63,654 nt of DNA from Streptomyces malaysiensis subsp. samsunensis (GCF_024519315.1 NZ_JANIIC010000063.1:1-63654); one strand, 5' to 3'. Numbered from the stretch's first letter, positions 43,562-52,520 are shown. Numbers and translations: made by a program. Notes: generated by a model not told the origin, from the sequence alone.

Positions 43562-43987
43562 TCAGGAGGCGGCGGGCGGCGGGTTCAGCGTGAACCATAC
43601 GGCCTTGCCGGTGACGCCCGCGTCCTTGTCGGTGTAGTCGTGCACCCCCCAGGTGTCGGAGCACGACTCGATGAGCGTGAGCCCGCGCCCGCTCTCGTCC
43701 TCGACGTTCGCTGTCACCGGTTGCGGCAGCCCGCAGCCCGAGTCCCACACGGTGACCCGGAAGTCGGGTGGCTTCGGCTCCCAGTCCATGCTGACGTACG
43801 CATCGGTGGTGGTGTTCCGGTACGCGTTGGTGACCAACTCCGACACGAGCAGTTCGGCCGTGTCCACGATGCAGTCGAGCCGCGCCGCCCTGAGGATGTG
43901 ACGGACGGTGGCCCGTACGACGCCCACGGCGCGTGGGTCGTGGGGGATGAACAGGCCGTAGGACCAGGGCTCTTCGGGCGTGCGCAT
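43562..43987 (-). CDS. RsbW-like ATP-binding (HATPase_c) regulatory protein
   Basis: 141 aa. The N-box AELLVSELVTNAYRNTTTD and G1/G2 boxes (VWDSGCGLP, DESGRGLTLIESCSD) of the GHKL fold are complete. ATG 43987 is preceded by GGAGG 7 bp away. Stand-alone proteins like this are anti-sigma kinases or partners of XRE regulators in Streptomyces. It is divergent from the XRE-DUF397 pair, as at the whiJ locus. Confidence 0.88.
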   Translation of the reverse strand: MRTPEEPWSYGLFIPHDPRAVGVVRATVRHILRAARLDCIVDTAELLVSELVTNAYRNTTTDAYVSMDWEPKPPDFRVTVWDSGCGLPQPVTANVEDESGRGLTLIESCSDTWGVHDYTDKDAGVTGKAVWFTLNPPPAAS

Positions 43988-44143
43988 GGGGCAGCCTCCG
44001 GTTGAGTGCCTATTGTGACTGGCGCCATACGTAAGGTAGCGATGTGGCGCGTATATATTCAACCCGTTGGGCGTGGTGAGGTTACGGAGTGGACGCGTGC
44101 GCGTGCGCCGCGCAACACTCGCCGCACGAGAGAGGGGAACCGC

Positions 44144-45034
44144 ATGGGGCTCAGGGGCGATCCCACGTATCGGCAGCGCCGATTCGGTATCGAGGTGCGT
44201 AGGGTGCGGGAGGCGGCGGGGCTGACGGTCGGTGAGGCGGCTGAGGTGGTGGGTATGCGTCAGCCGCACTTCAGCAACGTCGAAGCGGGGCGCACGGGCC
44301 TGTCGGCCGAACGCCTCCAGAAGCTCACTCAGGAGCTCAGCGGTACATATACCTACCCTGTTGACGCCTTGCAGGCCCTGGGGCGGGAATCCGGGAAGGG
44401 ATGGTGGAGCGACTACCGCACGACCCTCGGTGTAACTCACCTCGACTTGGCAGAGCTGGAGGCCGGAGCCGTTGCCCTGCGCAACTACGAGTTGCTGTTC
44501 ATTCCGGGGCTGCTCCAGACCTGCGACTACGCGACCGCTGTGCACAGCGGTGGTTTTTCGCCGACCGTAAGCGAAGTGCGCGACTCGGCTGTGGAATTCA
44601 GGATGCGGCGTCAGAAGGTCCTGTCGGGCGATCGGCCTGTTCGTTTCCACGCGATCATCCACGAGGCCGCGTTGCGCGTTCTCTACGGAGGGCGTGCGGT
44701 GATGCGCGATCAGCTCTTGCGGTTGATCGAGGTGTCACGACTGCCGAACGTCACCATCCAGATCGTGCCCATTGACAACGAGGGAAGCGCGGCCTTCAGT
44801 CACCCGTTCATGGTGATTGACCCAGGCGTGGTGGAATTGGGCACGGTGCTCGTCGACCAGGTGGGCAAGGCGCAGTTCCTCGACGAGCGCCAAACGCTGG
44901 CCGAGTATGGGGAGTCGTTCGAGCGGTTGAGTGAACTGGCCCTGCCTCCGGTCGATGCTGAGTCTGCGCCGGAGGCTCGTACAGCGAAGGATTCCCTCGG
45001 GCTCATCCAGCACATCCTCTACCCGCTTCTCTAA
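44144..45034 (+). CDS. WhiJ-like XRE regulator (HTH_31 + DUF5753)
   Basis: 296 aa. The helix-turn-helix covers residues 10-65 (VREAAGLTVGEAAEVVGMRQPHFSNVEAGRTG); the rest is the DUF5753/Scr1 domain with YELLFIPGLLQTCDYA and VQIVPID-type strands. GAGAGGGG lies 8 bp before ATG 44144. In the known systems (WhiJ, AbaA, Scr1) such regulators work with a small DUF397 protein and affect development or antibiotic production. The DUF397 gene follows 12 bp later, so they form one operon. Confidence 0.9.
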   Translation: MGLRGDPTYRQRRFGIEVRRVREAAGLTVGEAAEVVGMRQPHFSNVEAGRTGLSAERLQKLTQELSGTYTYPVDALQALGRESGKGWWSDYRTTLGVTHLDLAELEAGAVALRNYELLFIPGLLQTCDYATAVHSGGFSPTVSEVRDSAVEFRMRRQKVLSGDRPVRFHAIIHEAALRVLYGGRAVMRDQLLRLIEVSRLPNVTIQIVPIDNEGSAAFSHPFMVIDPGVVELGTVLVDQVGKAQFLDERQTLAEYGESFERLSELALPPVDAESAPEARTAKDSLGLIQHILYPLL

Positions 45035-45046
45035 GGAGAGAGCTGT

Positions 45047-45247
45047 ATGTCCTCGCTTCCGTGGCGGAAGTCCAGCTTCAGCACGGGCGACGCCCCCAAC
45101 TGCGTCGAACTCGCCGCCGACTCCGTCGGCACCCCCCACCTCCGCGAGAGCGACGACCCGGAGGTCGTCATATCCCCGGCCCCCGCCGCGCTCCGCGCGT
45201 TCCTGCGGGCCGCGAAGGTGGGGGAGTTCGACCGGCTCGAAGAGTGA
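45047..45247 (+). CDS. DUF397 small protein
   Basis: 66 aa, the canonical form: WRKSSFSTGDAPNCVELA, then PHLRESDDPE and a C-terminal helix ALRAFLRAAKVGEFDRL. It has an AAGGAGAG site. DUF397 proteins bind and antagonise the cognate XRE protein in Scr1/Scr2-type pairs. Confidence 0.93.
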   Translation: MSSLPWRKSSFSTGDAPNCVELAADSVGTPHLRESDDPEVVISPAPAALRAFLRAAKVGEFDRLEE

Positions 45248-45508
45248 GCCGCGCCCCTCCCGGTACCCCTTCCGAAAGTGCTTGATCTCACGCAACTAAT
45301 TTGTCAAACGTTTTCCAGAGGGGTACCCCACCCCCCGGCAATCCGGAGGCGATCCGGCAGTCCGGCAACGGTCTTGGCCCCGAGCACGGGCGCCGCCACC
45401 GGCGCCCACTTCCGGCGGCCCGGCGCCCGGCGACGGCGCTCCGCCCCCACCCCCCCGACCCATGCTCAAATGCGCCGAAGGCGCGAGACGGCGCCGCGCC
45501 GTACCTCG

Positions 45509-45514
45509 TAGGGT
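45509..45514 (+). promoter_or_regulatory. -10 box TAGGGT of a leaderless promoter
   Basis: TAGGGT, six bases, then ATG 45521; no ribosome-binding site. Confidence 0.5.
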
Positions 45515-45520
45515 CGTGGT

Positions 45521-46042
45521 ATGACTGCCCCTTACTCACCGGTCTATCAGGCGTACTACACCCGTATGCCTTGGCAGCTCTTCTCGGGCGTCGGCTGGAA
45601 GCGGCTGGTGGCCTTCCGGGCCGATGAGTCGGGCGTCACCCTGGGCGGCCCCGTGACGCGCTACCGGCGGTTCACGGCCGTCGTGCCGTGGCGGGACATC
45701 GAAGCCGTCGTTCTGTGGTCCACGAAAAAGACCATGGAGAGGCCGATACGGCGGATAGGTCTGAAGCTGCGGCAGGGCGTGCCGGACCCTCCCGGCCCCA
45801 ACCATGGGCTCACCCCGCAGCTCAGCGCGGGTATCGCACCGCATATCGAGCACGAGGTGGTCAGGAACAGCCGGTTCATCGCCTTGTGGAAGGTGGATCA
45901 CGCCCTGCTCGCCACCGCCATGCAGGCGTTCGCGCCCCAAGTCCAGTTGCGTGTCCACCCGGTGCACAAGGTGGTGCCCCAGGGGCCGGGCACGAGGCTG
46001 GGGAACGACTCCGGCGGGAGCATTTTCGACATCTTGCCCTGA
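45521..46042 (+). CDS. Conserved-looking hypothetical protein
   Basis: 173 aa, soluble, no recognised motif. It has alternating beta strands (WKRLVAFRADESGVTLG, FTAVVPWRDIEAVVLW), rather like a PH-like or DUF-type barrel, and a helix near VDHALLATAMQAFAP. It is monocistronic, convergent with importer 2 (3 bp between the stops). Function unknown. Confidence 0.65.
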   Translation: MTAPYSPVYQAYYTRMPWQLFSGVGWKRLVAFRADESGVTLGGPVTRYRRFTAVVPWRDIEAVVLWSTKKTMERPIRRIGLKLRQGVPDPPGPNHGLTPQLSAGIAPHIEHEVVRNSRFIALWKVDHALLATAMQAFAPQVQLRVHPVHKVVPQGPGTRLGNDSGGSIFDILP

Positions 46043-46045
46043 ACG

Positions 46046-47095
46046 TCATTCCCTGACCTCCGCGCGCTCCTCCGCGAAGTGGCATGCGGACGCATGAGCA
46101 CCCGGGCCCGCCAGGCCCGTCGGCACCGCCAGCACCGGCACCTCCACCGCGCAGCGGTCCTGGGCCTTCCAGCAGCGGGTGCGGAAGCGGCAGCCCGAGG
46201 GCGGGTTGGCCGGGGAGGGGACGTCGCCGGTGAGCAGGATGCGTGTGCGGGGCTCGCGCGACTCCGGCTCCGGATCCGGGTCCGGGACCGGGACGGCCGA
46301 CAGCAGCGCCTGGGTGTAGGGGTGCGTCGGGTGGTCGTAGATCTCGGGGCCGGTGCCCGTTTCGGCGATACGGCCCAGGTACATCACCGCCACCCGGTTG
46401 GAGATGTGCCGCACCACCGACAGGTCGTGGGCGATGAAGATGTAGGACAGGTTGAACTCGTCCTGAAGGCTCTCCATCAGGTTGATGACCTGTGCCTGGA
46501 CCGAGACGTCCAGCGCCGAAACCGGTTCGTCCGCGACGATGACCTCCGGCCGCAGCGCCAGGCCGCGGGCGATGCCGATGCGCTGGCGCTGGCCGCCGGA
46601 GAACTGGTGGGGGTAGCGGTTGATGTGCTCGGGGTTGAGGCCCACGACGTCCAGGAGGTCCTGGACCGCCCGTCGCCGGTTGCCATTCGGGGTCGCCTCC
46701 GGGTGGATCTCGAAGGGTTCGGCGACGATGTCGCCCACGGTCATACGGGGGTTGAGCGAGGTGTACGGGTCCTGGAACACCATCTGGATGTTGCGGCGGA
46801 CCGCGCGCAGTGCCCGGCCCGACAGCCGGGTGATGTCCTCGCCCCGGTAGTGGATCGTCCCGGCGGTCGGCCGCTCCAGGCTGACCAGCAGTCTGGCGAC
46901 CGTGGACTTGCCGCAGCCGGACTCGCCGACGATGCCGAGCGTCTCCCCGCGCCGCAGGGCGAAGGAGACCGTGTCGACCGCCCGGACCGCGCCGGTCCGG
47001 CGCTTGAACACCACGCCCTGCGTCAGGGGGTAGAGCTTGGCCAGGTCGCGCACCTCCAGGACCGGCCCGTCGGGGTCGGGCATGCGGTCAGGCAT
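46046..47095 (-). CDS. Oligopeptide ABC importer 2: DppF-type ATPase
   Basis: 349 aa from ATG 47095, with AAGGAGGAG just upstream inside the previous gene (8-nt overlap, ATGCCTGA). It has LAKLYPLTQGVVFKRRTG, Walker A GESGCGKST, signature FSGGQRQR, Walker B VIVADEPVSALD, and C-terminal CRFRTRCWKAQDRC. It is close to the importer 1 DppF over its whole length. Last gene of the unit. Confidence 0.93.
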   Translation of the reverse strand: MPDRMPDPDGPVLEVRDLAKLYPLTQGVVFKRRTGAVRAVDTVSFALRRGETLGIVGESGCGKSTVARLLVSLERPTAGTIHYRGEDITRLSGRALRAVRRNIQMVFQDPYTSLNPRMTVGDIVAEPFEIHPEATPNGNRRRAVQDLLDVVGLNPEHINRYPHQFSGGQRQRIGIARGLALRPEVIVADEPVSALDVSVQAQVINLMESLQDEFNLSYIFIAHDLSVVRHISNRVAVMYLGRIAETGTGPEIYDHPTHPYTQALLSAVPVPDPDPEPESREPRTRILLTGDVPSPANPPSGCRFRTRCWKAQDRCAVEVPVLAVPTGLAGPGAHASACHFAEERAEVRE

Positions 47096-48224
47096 GCAGC
47101 TCCTCCTTCCAGAAGTGGCAGGCGCTGGTCCGCCCGTCGGACCCGATGCCCGACCCGATGCCCGACTCGGTATCCGCTCCGGTGTTCGCCACGGCGTCCG
47201 TCCCGGCATCCGTCGTCACCTCGTACAGCGGCGGCCGTTCGACGCGGCAGACCTCCTGGGCGCGCGGGCAGCGAGGGTGGAAGGGGCAGCCGGAGGGCAT
47301 GGTGAGGGGGCTGGGCGGCGCTCCCCTGATCGCGTAGAGCTTCCCGCCACGGTGAGCTCCGTGGACCCCGTGACTCTCGTGACCCCCGTGACGCCCATGA
47401 TCCGCGTGACCCCGGCGGGCTTGCCCGCCCCCGTGGTCCACGCGCGGTACGGAGTCCAGCAGCCCGCGGGTGTAGGGGTGGGCGGGTCGGCGGTAGAGGT
47501 CGCGCACCGGCGCGGTCTCCACGATCCGGCCCGCGTACATCACGGCGATGGTGTCGGCCACGTCCGCGACCACGCCCAGGTCATGGGTGATCAGGACGAG
47601 CCCCATCGCGTACTCCCTGCGCAACTCCGCGAGCAGGTCCATGACCTGCGCCTGGACCGTGACGTCCAGGGCCGTGGTCGGCTCGTCGGCGATGATCAGG
47701 TCCGGCTCCAGCGCCATCGCCATGGCGATCATGATGCGCTGACGCATCCCGCCGGAGAACTGGTGCGGATAGTCCCCGGCCCGCTGCCCCGCCGCCGGGA
47801 TGCGGACCCGGTCCATCAGCTCGACCGCCCGCCGCTGGGCGTCCCCGCGCGACATCCCCCGGTGCACCTCGTACATCTCGGCGAGCTGAGCGCCCACGGT
47901 GATCACCGGGTTGAGGGCGGAGAGCGCGTCCTGGAAGATCATCGCCATCGCGGCGCCCCGGATCCGGCGGCGCTGCTCCGCACGCATCGTCAGCAGGTCC
48001 CGCCCCCGGAACAGCACCTCACCGCCGGTGATCCGGCCGGGCGGGGAGTCGAGGATGCCCATGACCGCCTGCGCGGTCACCGACTTGCCGGACCCCGACT
48101 CGCCCAGTACGGCGAGGGTGCGGCCCGCGTCCACGCCGTAGCTCACCCCGCCGACGGCCTCGGCGATCCCGTCCCGGGTGCGGAATTGCACGCGCAGGTC
48201 GCGTACCTCCAGCAGGCGCGTCAC
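47088..48224 (-). CDS. Oligopeptide ABC importer 2: DppD-type ATPase with His-rich insert
   Basis: 378 aa. All ATPase motifs are normal (GESGSGKSV, FSGGMRQR, LIIADEPTTALD, ITHDLG). Where importer 1 has the short DRKGQEL loop, this protein has about 30 extra residues rich in His and Gly (GHADHGRHGGHESHGVHGAH); the second low-complexity stretch, near the C-terminus, reads AVANTGADTESGIGSGIGS. The four C-terminal cysteines (CPFHPRCPRAQEVC, CHFW) are kept. The inserts probably arose by local tandem duplication. Confidence 0.9.
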   Translation of the reverse strand: MTRLLEVRDLRVQFRTRDGIAEAVGGVSYGVDAGRTLAVLGESGSGKSVTAQAVMGILDSPPGRITGGEVLFRGRDLLTMRAEQRRRIRGAAMAMIFQDALSALNPVITVGAQLAEMYEVHRGMSRGDAQRRAVELMDRVRIPAAGQRAGDYPHQFSGGMRQRIMIAMAMALEPDLIIADEPTTALDVTVQAQVMDLLAELRREYAMGLVLITHDLGVVADVADTIAVMYAGRIVETAPVRDLYRRPAHPYTRGLLDSVPRVDHGGGQARRGHADHGRHGGHESHGVHGAHRGGKLYAIRGAPPSPLTMPSGCPFHPRCPRAQEVCRVERPPLYEVTTDAGTDAVANTGADTESGIGSGIGSDGRTSACHFWKEELHA

Positions 48225-48239
48225 GGCAGGTCAGCTCCT

Positions 48240-48449
48240 CATAGCGGCTTGGGGTCGAGCCATCGCGGCTTGGGGTCGAGTCCTCGCGGCCGGGGGTCCA
48301 GCCATCGCGGCTCGGGACCGAGTCATCGCGGCTCGGCGGCAAGCCATCGCGGCTCGGGGCCGGGTCATCCCAGCTCCGGGCCGGGTCATCCCAGCTCCGG
48401 GCCGGGTCATCCCAGCTCCGGGCCGGGTCATCGCAGCTTGGGGTCGAGC
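48240..48449. repeat. 21-bp minisatellite, ten units, overlapping a permease stop codon
   Basis: The unit CATCGCGGCTTGGGGTCGAG(C/T) occurs ten times head to tail. The unit at 48429 contains the last codons (LDPKLR) of the permease gene on the minus strand; nine diverged copies lie downstream, three of them identical (CATCCCAGCTCCGGG...). Confidence 0.92.
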
Positions 48450-49459
48450 GCGTCCCGCACCGCGTCCCCGAGCATGATGAACGCGAGCACCGTGATGGAC
48501 AGCGCCCCCGCGGGCCACAGCAGCATGTGCGGGGCGTTGCGGATCTGGGTGGCGGCGGACGAGATGTCGATCCCCCAGGAGACGGTGGGCGGTTTGAGCC
48601 CCACGCCCAGGAACGACAGCGTGGCCTCCAGCGAGATGTAGGTGCCCAGCGCGATGGTGGCGACGACGATCACGGGGGCCACCGCGTTGGGCGCGATATG
48701 GCGCAGCAGCGTCCGGCCGCTGCTCGCGCCGAGCGCCCGCGCCGCCTGCACATAGTCGTGCTCCTTGACGGTCACCACCGAGCCGCGGGCGATCCGGGAG
48801 ATCTGCGGCCAGCCAAGCAGCACGATGAAGCCCACCACCGGCCAGACCGAACCGCTGGTGACCACCGACAGGAAGACCAGCCCGCCCAGCAGGATCGGGA
48901 TGCCGAAGAAGACATCGGCGATCCGCGAGAGCAGCGCGTCCCACCAGCCGCCGAAGTACCCGGCGAGCCCGCCCAGCGCACTGCCGAGCAGCGCCGCGCC
49001 GAGGGTGGCGCAGATGCCGACGGTGATGGAGGCGCGGGCGCCGTAGACCGTACGGGTGTAGACATCGCGGCCCTGGAGGTCGTAGCCGAAGGGGTGGCCG
49101 GGGGCCGGGCCGTCCTGCGCCCTGGCGAGATCGCCGTGGTACGGGTTGCCGCTCGCGATCAGCTGTGGCCAGATCGCGATGACGACGAGGAAGAGAATGA
49201 TCAGCGCGGAGACGATGAAGACGGGGTTGCGGCGCAGGTCGTGCCAGGCGTCCGACCACAGCCCCCGCCCGGTGGGCGCGGCCGGTCCGCCGAGGCGGCG
49301 GCCGGGCTCCTTGCGCCAGGGGAGGGTGAGGCGCCGTGGCCTGTCCTTCAGGCCCTGCGGGCCGGAGGCGGCGGGGTCCACCGCACCGCCGCCACCACCT
49401 CCGCCGGCCGGTGCGATCGCCTCGGTCATGTCGTAGCGCGTGTCAAAGGGCTCAGGCAT
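48428..49459 (-). CDS. Oligopeptide ABC importer 2: DppC-type permease
   Basis: 343 aa. A 70-residue Gly/Pro-rich cytosolic start, then six transmembrane segments, the coupling helix ARALGASSGRTLLRHIAPN and the ending GDAVRDALDPKLR, identical to the importer 1 paralogue. The start overlaps the upstream permease by 8 nt, again the same arrangement as importer 1. Its 3' end seeds the 21-bp array. Confidence 0.93.
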   Translation of the reverse strand: MPEPFDTRYDMTEAIAPAGGGGGGGAVDPAASGPQGLKDRPRRLTLPWRKEPGRRLGGPAAPTGRGLWSDAWHDLRRNPVFIVSALIILFLVVIAIWPQLIASGNPYHGDLARAQDGPAPGHPFGYDLQGRDVYTRTVYGARASITVGICATLGAALLGSALGGLAGYFGGWWDALLSRIADVFFGIPILLGGLVFLSVVTSGSVWPVVGFIVLLGWPQISRIARGSVVTVKEHDYVQAARALGASSGRTLLRHIAPNAVAPVIVVATIALGTYISLEATLSFLGVGLKPPTVSWGIDISSAATQIRNAPHMLLWPAGALSITVLAFIMLGDAVRDALDPKLR

Positions 49460-50375
49460 ACCGGATCCTCGGGTCGAGCACGGCGTAGAGGAGGTCGACG
49501 AGCAGATTGGCGAGCAGGAAGACGATCACCAGGATGGTCACGAAGCCGACGACGGTCGGCGAGTTCTGGCGCAGGATGCCCTGGTAGAGCTGGTAGCCCA
49601 CGCCATGGATGTTGAAGATCCGCTCGGTGACGATCGCCCCGCCCATGAGCGCCCCGATGTCCGTGCCGATGAACGTCACCACCGGGATCAGCGAGTTGCG
49701 CAGCAGATGGCGGGTGACGATCCGGTGCCGTGGCAGCCCCTTGGCGACGGCGGTGCGGACGTAGTCGGCGCGGGCGTTCTCCACGATGGAGGTACGGGTG
49801 AGGCGGGTGGTGAACGCGAGCGACACCAGCCCCAGCACCACCCCGGGCAGCAGCAGTTCGTTCAGCGGCGCCTCCGGGGAGACCGAAGGTCTGGCCCAGC
49901 CCCAGCTCACCCCGAACAGATACTGGAGCACCGTGCCGCTGACGAACGTCGGGACGGAGACCACGACCAGGGTGAGCAGCAGCACCGAGGTGTCCAGTCC
50001 GCGGCCGCGGCGCAGCCCGCTGAGGACGCCCAGGGTGATGCCCAGCGCCATCTCGAAGACGACCGCCACCACGGTCAGCCGGAGGGTCACGGGGAACGCG
50101 CTCGCCATGAGCTCGGTCACCGGCTGCCCGTTGAAGGCCGTACCGAAGTGCCCGCTGAAGATCTGCCCCATGTAGTGCAGGTACTGCCGCCACAGCGGCT
50201 CATCCAGGTAGAGCTCCTTGCGGATGCGGGCGGCGGTGGCGGGGTCGGGGGCCTTGTCGCCGAAGAGCGCGGCGACCGGGTCGCCGAGCGCGTACACCAT
50301 GAAGAAGATCAGGAAGGTGGAGCCGATGAACACCGGGATCATCTGCGCGAGGCGTCGCAGTGCGTAGCGGCCCAT
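49452..50375 (-). CDS. Oligopeptide ABC importer 2: DppB-type permease
   Basis: 307 aa: MGRYALRRLAQMIPVFIGST start, six transmembrane segments, coupling motif RTAVAKGLPRHRIV, ending LYAVLDPRIRYA. The binding-protein stop is only 3 nt upstream, so there is no hairpin between these genes, unlike the other two importers. Confidence 0.93.
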   Translation of the reverse strand: MGRYALRRLAQMIPVFIGSTFLIFFMVYALGDPVAALFGDKAPDPATAARIRKELYLDEPLWRQYLHYMGQIFSGHFGTAFNGQPVTELMASAFPVTLRLTVVAVVFEMALGITLGVLSGLRRGRGLDTSVLLLTLVVVSVPTFVSGTVLQYLFGVSWGWARPSVSPEAPLNELLLPGVVLGLVSLAFTTRLTRTSIVENARADYVRTAVAKGLPRHRIVTRHLLRNSLIPVVTFIGTDIGALMGGAIVTERIFNIHGVGYQLYQGILRQNSPTVVGFVTILVIVFLLANLLVDLLYAVLDPRIRYA

Positions 50376-50378
50376 GGC

Positions 50379-52121
50379 TCAGCCGACCCTGATCCGTGCG
50401 TAGACCGGCACGCTGAACTGATTGAGCGCCACCTCGCTGAGCCGCTGTGAATAGCCCGCGCTGCCGTTCTGATACCACAGCGGAATGGCGGGCATCTGCT
50501 GGGCGAGGATCTTCTCCGCGTCCCGGAAACCGGCGATGGCCCGGCCGTCGGCGGAGGCGGCGTTGGCCTGATTCACCAGCCGGTCGAAGCCGGTGTCGCT
50601 GAAGTGGCCGTCGTTGGAGGAGGCGCCGGTGTAGTACATCGGCTGGAGGAAGTTCTGGATCAGCGGATAGTCCATCTGCCAGCCGGCCCGGAACGGCCCG
50701 GTCATCTTCTTGCCCGCCACCTTGTTGCGGTAGTCGGCGAAGGTGCCGACCGGTTTGCCGACACAGGCCCGGTCGTTGCGCAGCACGGTGTTGACGCTGT
50801 TGCAGACCGCGTCCACCCACTCCTTGTGGGAGCCGGTGTCCGCGTTGTACGTGATCGTCATCCGGCCGCCGGGCAGCCCGCCGCCCGCCTTGATCAGCTT
50901 GCGGGCCCGGACCGGGTCGTAGCGGCAGGCGTCCCCGCAGAGCCCCTGCTGATAGCCGCCCTGGTGGCGCAGGACCGGGGAGGTCCAGTCGGTCGCGGGG
51001 GTGCGGGTGCCGTGGAAGATCCGCTCGGTGATCTGCGCACGGTTGATCGCCATCGAGATGCCCCGGCGGAGTCTGGCCTTGGCCGGGCCGCTCCAGGCGC
51101 GGTCGTACATCGGGAAGGTGAGGGTCTGGATGATCCCGGCGGGCTGGTTGATGTAGCGGTCGCCGAGGTCGGAGCGGACGAACTTCAGCTGCTGCGCCGG
51201 GACATCGTCGACCAGATCGAGATTGCCCGCCTGGAGATCGGTGTAGGCGGTGTTGCTGTCGGTGTAGACGCGCAGATCGACGCCCTTGTTACGGGCCTTG
51301 TCCGGGCCCGGGTAGCCGCCCCAGGCGCGCAGCTTCATCACCGAGCCCCTGGTGTACGACCGCACCTGGTACGGGCCGTTGCCGATGGGCTTGCGCAGCC
51401 AGCCGGCGTGGTCCTCGAAGAATGCCCGGGGCAGCGGCACATAGGCGTTGTAGCCGAGGGTCTTGGGCCAGGTGGAGAACTTCTGGGTGAGCCGGACGGT
51501 GAAGGTCCGATCGTCCTTGACCCGCAGCCCGGAGAGGGTTTTGGCGGTGGGGGCGCCGCCGGTGGCGGGGTGGACCTTGTCGTAGCCCTCGATGTACTCG
51601 AAGAAGTAGGCGTTGCGCTGCTGGTGGTCGATCCGGGCGCCGTAGTTCCAGGCGTTCACGAAGGACGCCGCGGTGACCTTCTCCCCGTTGGCGAACCGCC
51701 AGCCCTTCTTGAGGGTGACGGTGTAGTTCCGCTGATCGGGGCTTTCGATCCGCTCCGCAAGCGCGTTCTTGGCCTCGCCGGTCTTCGGGTCGTAGCGCTT
51801 GAGCCCGCGGAAGATCATGTCGAGGACCTTGCCGCCCTGGACGTCGTTGGTGTTGGCAGGCTCCAGCGGGTTGGGCGGGTCGCCCCAGGAGGAGCGGATG
51901 ACACCGGCGTCGGCACCGCCGTCCCCGCCGCCGCAGGCCGTCAAGGCCGTCACGGCCACGAGGGCTGTCGCGGCTGTCACGGCTCTCAGGGCCGCCCTGG
52001 TCAAGACCGTCCTGGTCAAGGCCGTTCCGGCCAGGGCGGTCCTGGTCGGGGCCGTCCTGGGCAGGGCGACGGGGGAGGGCGTGCGCCGGGCACGCTGGGG
52101 ATACGGGGCTTCGCGACGCAC
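50379..52121 (-). CDS. Oligopeptide ABC importer 2: substrate-binding lipoprotein
   Basis: 580 aa from GTG 52121 (GGGAGG 6 bp upstream). The signal region is unusual: about 25 residues of Thr/Ala/Leu/Arg repeats (TALAGTALTRTVLTRAAL) precede the hydrophobic core and the LTAC lipobox. The SBP5 domain follows (PPNPLEPANTNDVQGG, LKKGWRFANGEKVTAASFVNAW, GNGPYQVRSY, RAGWQMDYPLIQNF). The motif order matches importer 1. Ligand unknown. Confidence 0.92.
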   Translation of the reverse strand: MRREAPYPQRARRTPSPVALPRTAPTRTALAGTALTRTVLTRAALRAVTAATALVAVTALTACGGGDGGADAGVIRSSWGDPPNPLEPANTNDVQGGKVLDMIFRGLKRYDPKTGEAKNALAERIESPDQRNYTVTLKKGWRFANGEKVTAASFVNAWNYGARIDHQQRNAYFFEYIEGYDKVHPATGGAPTAKTLSGLRVKDDRTFTVRLTQKFSTWPKTLGYNAYVPLPRAFFEDHAGWLRKPIGNGPYQVRSYTRGSVMKLRAWGGYPGPDKARNKGVDLRVYTDSNTAYTDLQAGNLDLVDDVPAQQLKFVRSDLGDRYINQPAGIIQTLTFPMYDRAWSGPAKARLRRGISMAINRAQITERIFHGTRTPATDWTSPVLRHQGGYQQGLCGDACRYDPVRARKLIKAGGGLPGGRMTITYNADTGSHKEWVDAVCNSVNTVLRNDRACVGKPVGTFADYRNKVAGKKMTGPFRAGWQMDYPLIQNFLQPMYYTGASSNDGHFSDTGFDRLVNQANAASADGRAIAGFRDAEKILAQQMPAIPLWYQNGSAGYSQRLSEVALNQFSVPVYARIRVG

Positions 52122-52403
52122 GGCGCCTCCCGAGGATCCGGTTCAAGATCCGCCTAAGGCCCATCTGACATCCGCCGGGGCGGCGGCGCACGTCGATGGC
52201 CGCTGTCCGTGGCGGCGGGGCCGGAGGCGAGGGAGGTTGGTGAAGCGCGAGCCGAGCGGTGCGTCCCTCGCTCGGCAAGCGCTTTCTGGAGCACTCTCCC
52301 GTATCAACAGACCTGATTCAAGCCCCCGTTACCGAGTATTCAATCCATTCACACCAGCCTCCGGGGCCACCCGCCGCACAAGGGCACGCAGGGCGTTTCC
52401 CGC
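52122..52403. other. Divergent region between importer 2 and the epoxide hydrolase
   Basis: No gene is apparent. Near 52290-52350 the GC falls (ATCAACAGACCTGATTCAAG, GAGTATTCAATCCATTC), which is where promoters are likely. Confidence 0.4.
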
Positions 52404-52470
52404 GTGGCGCGCCACGAGGAGTGCCACGCGGCGCGCCACGAGGAGTGCCACGCGGCGCGCCACGCGGTCG
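52404..52470. repeat. 24-bp tandem repeat with GTGGCGCGCCAC palindromes
   Basis: GCGCGCCACGAGGAGTGCCACGCG occurs twice and a half, and each unit forms overlapping palindromes. It lies about 50-110 bp before the epoxide hydrolase start and might serve as an operator. Confidence 0.65.
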
Positions 52471-52507
52471 CCGCGGGTCGCGGACGCTCCCCGTCCGCGA
52501 CCTCCCC

Positions 52508-52513
52508 TACCGT
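52508..52513 (+). promoter_or_regulatory. -10 box TACCGT of a leaderless promoter
   Basis: TACCGT, seven bases, then ATG 52521; no ribosome-binding site precedes the ATG. Confidence 0.45.
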
Positions 52514-52520
52514 GCGGGCC

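Noticed and set aside
45288..45539. Small minus-strand frame upstream of the 173-aa gene
   Set aside because: No ribosome-binding site, overlaps the promoter of the plus-strand gene, and has an Arg/Gly-biased composition.
14748..48449. Repeat arrays as possible CRISPRs (14748, 34643, 48240)
   Set aside because: The units are contiguous with no unique spacers and there are no cas genes.
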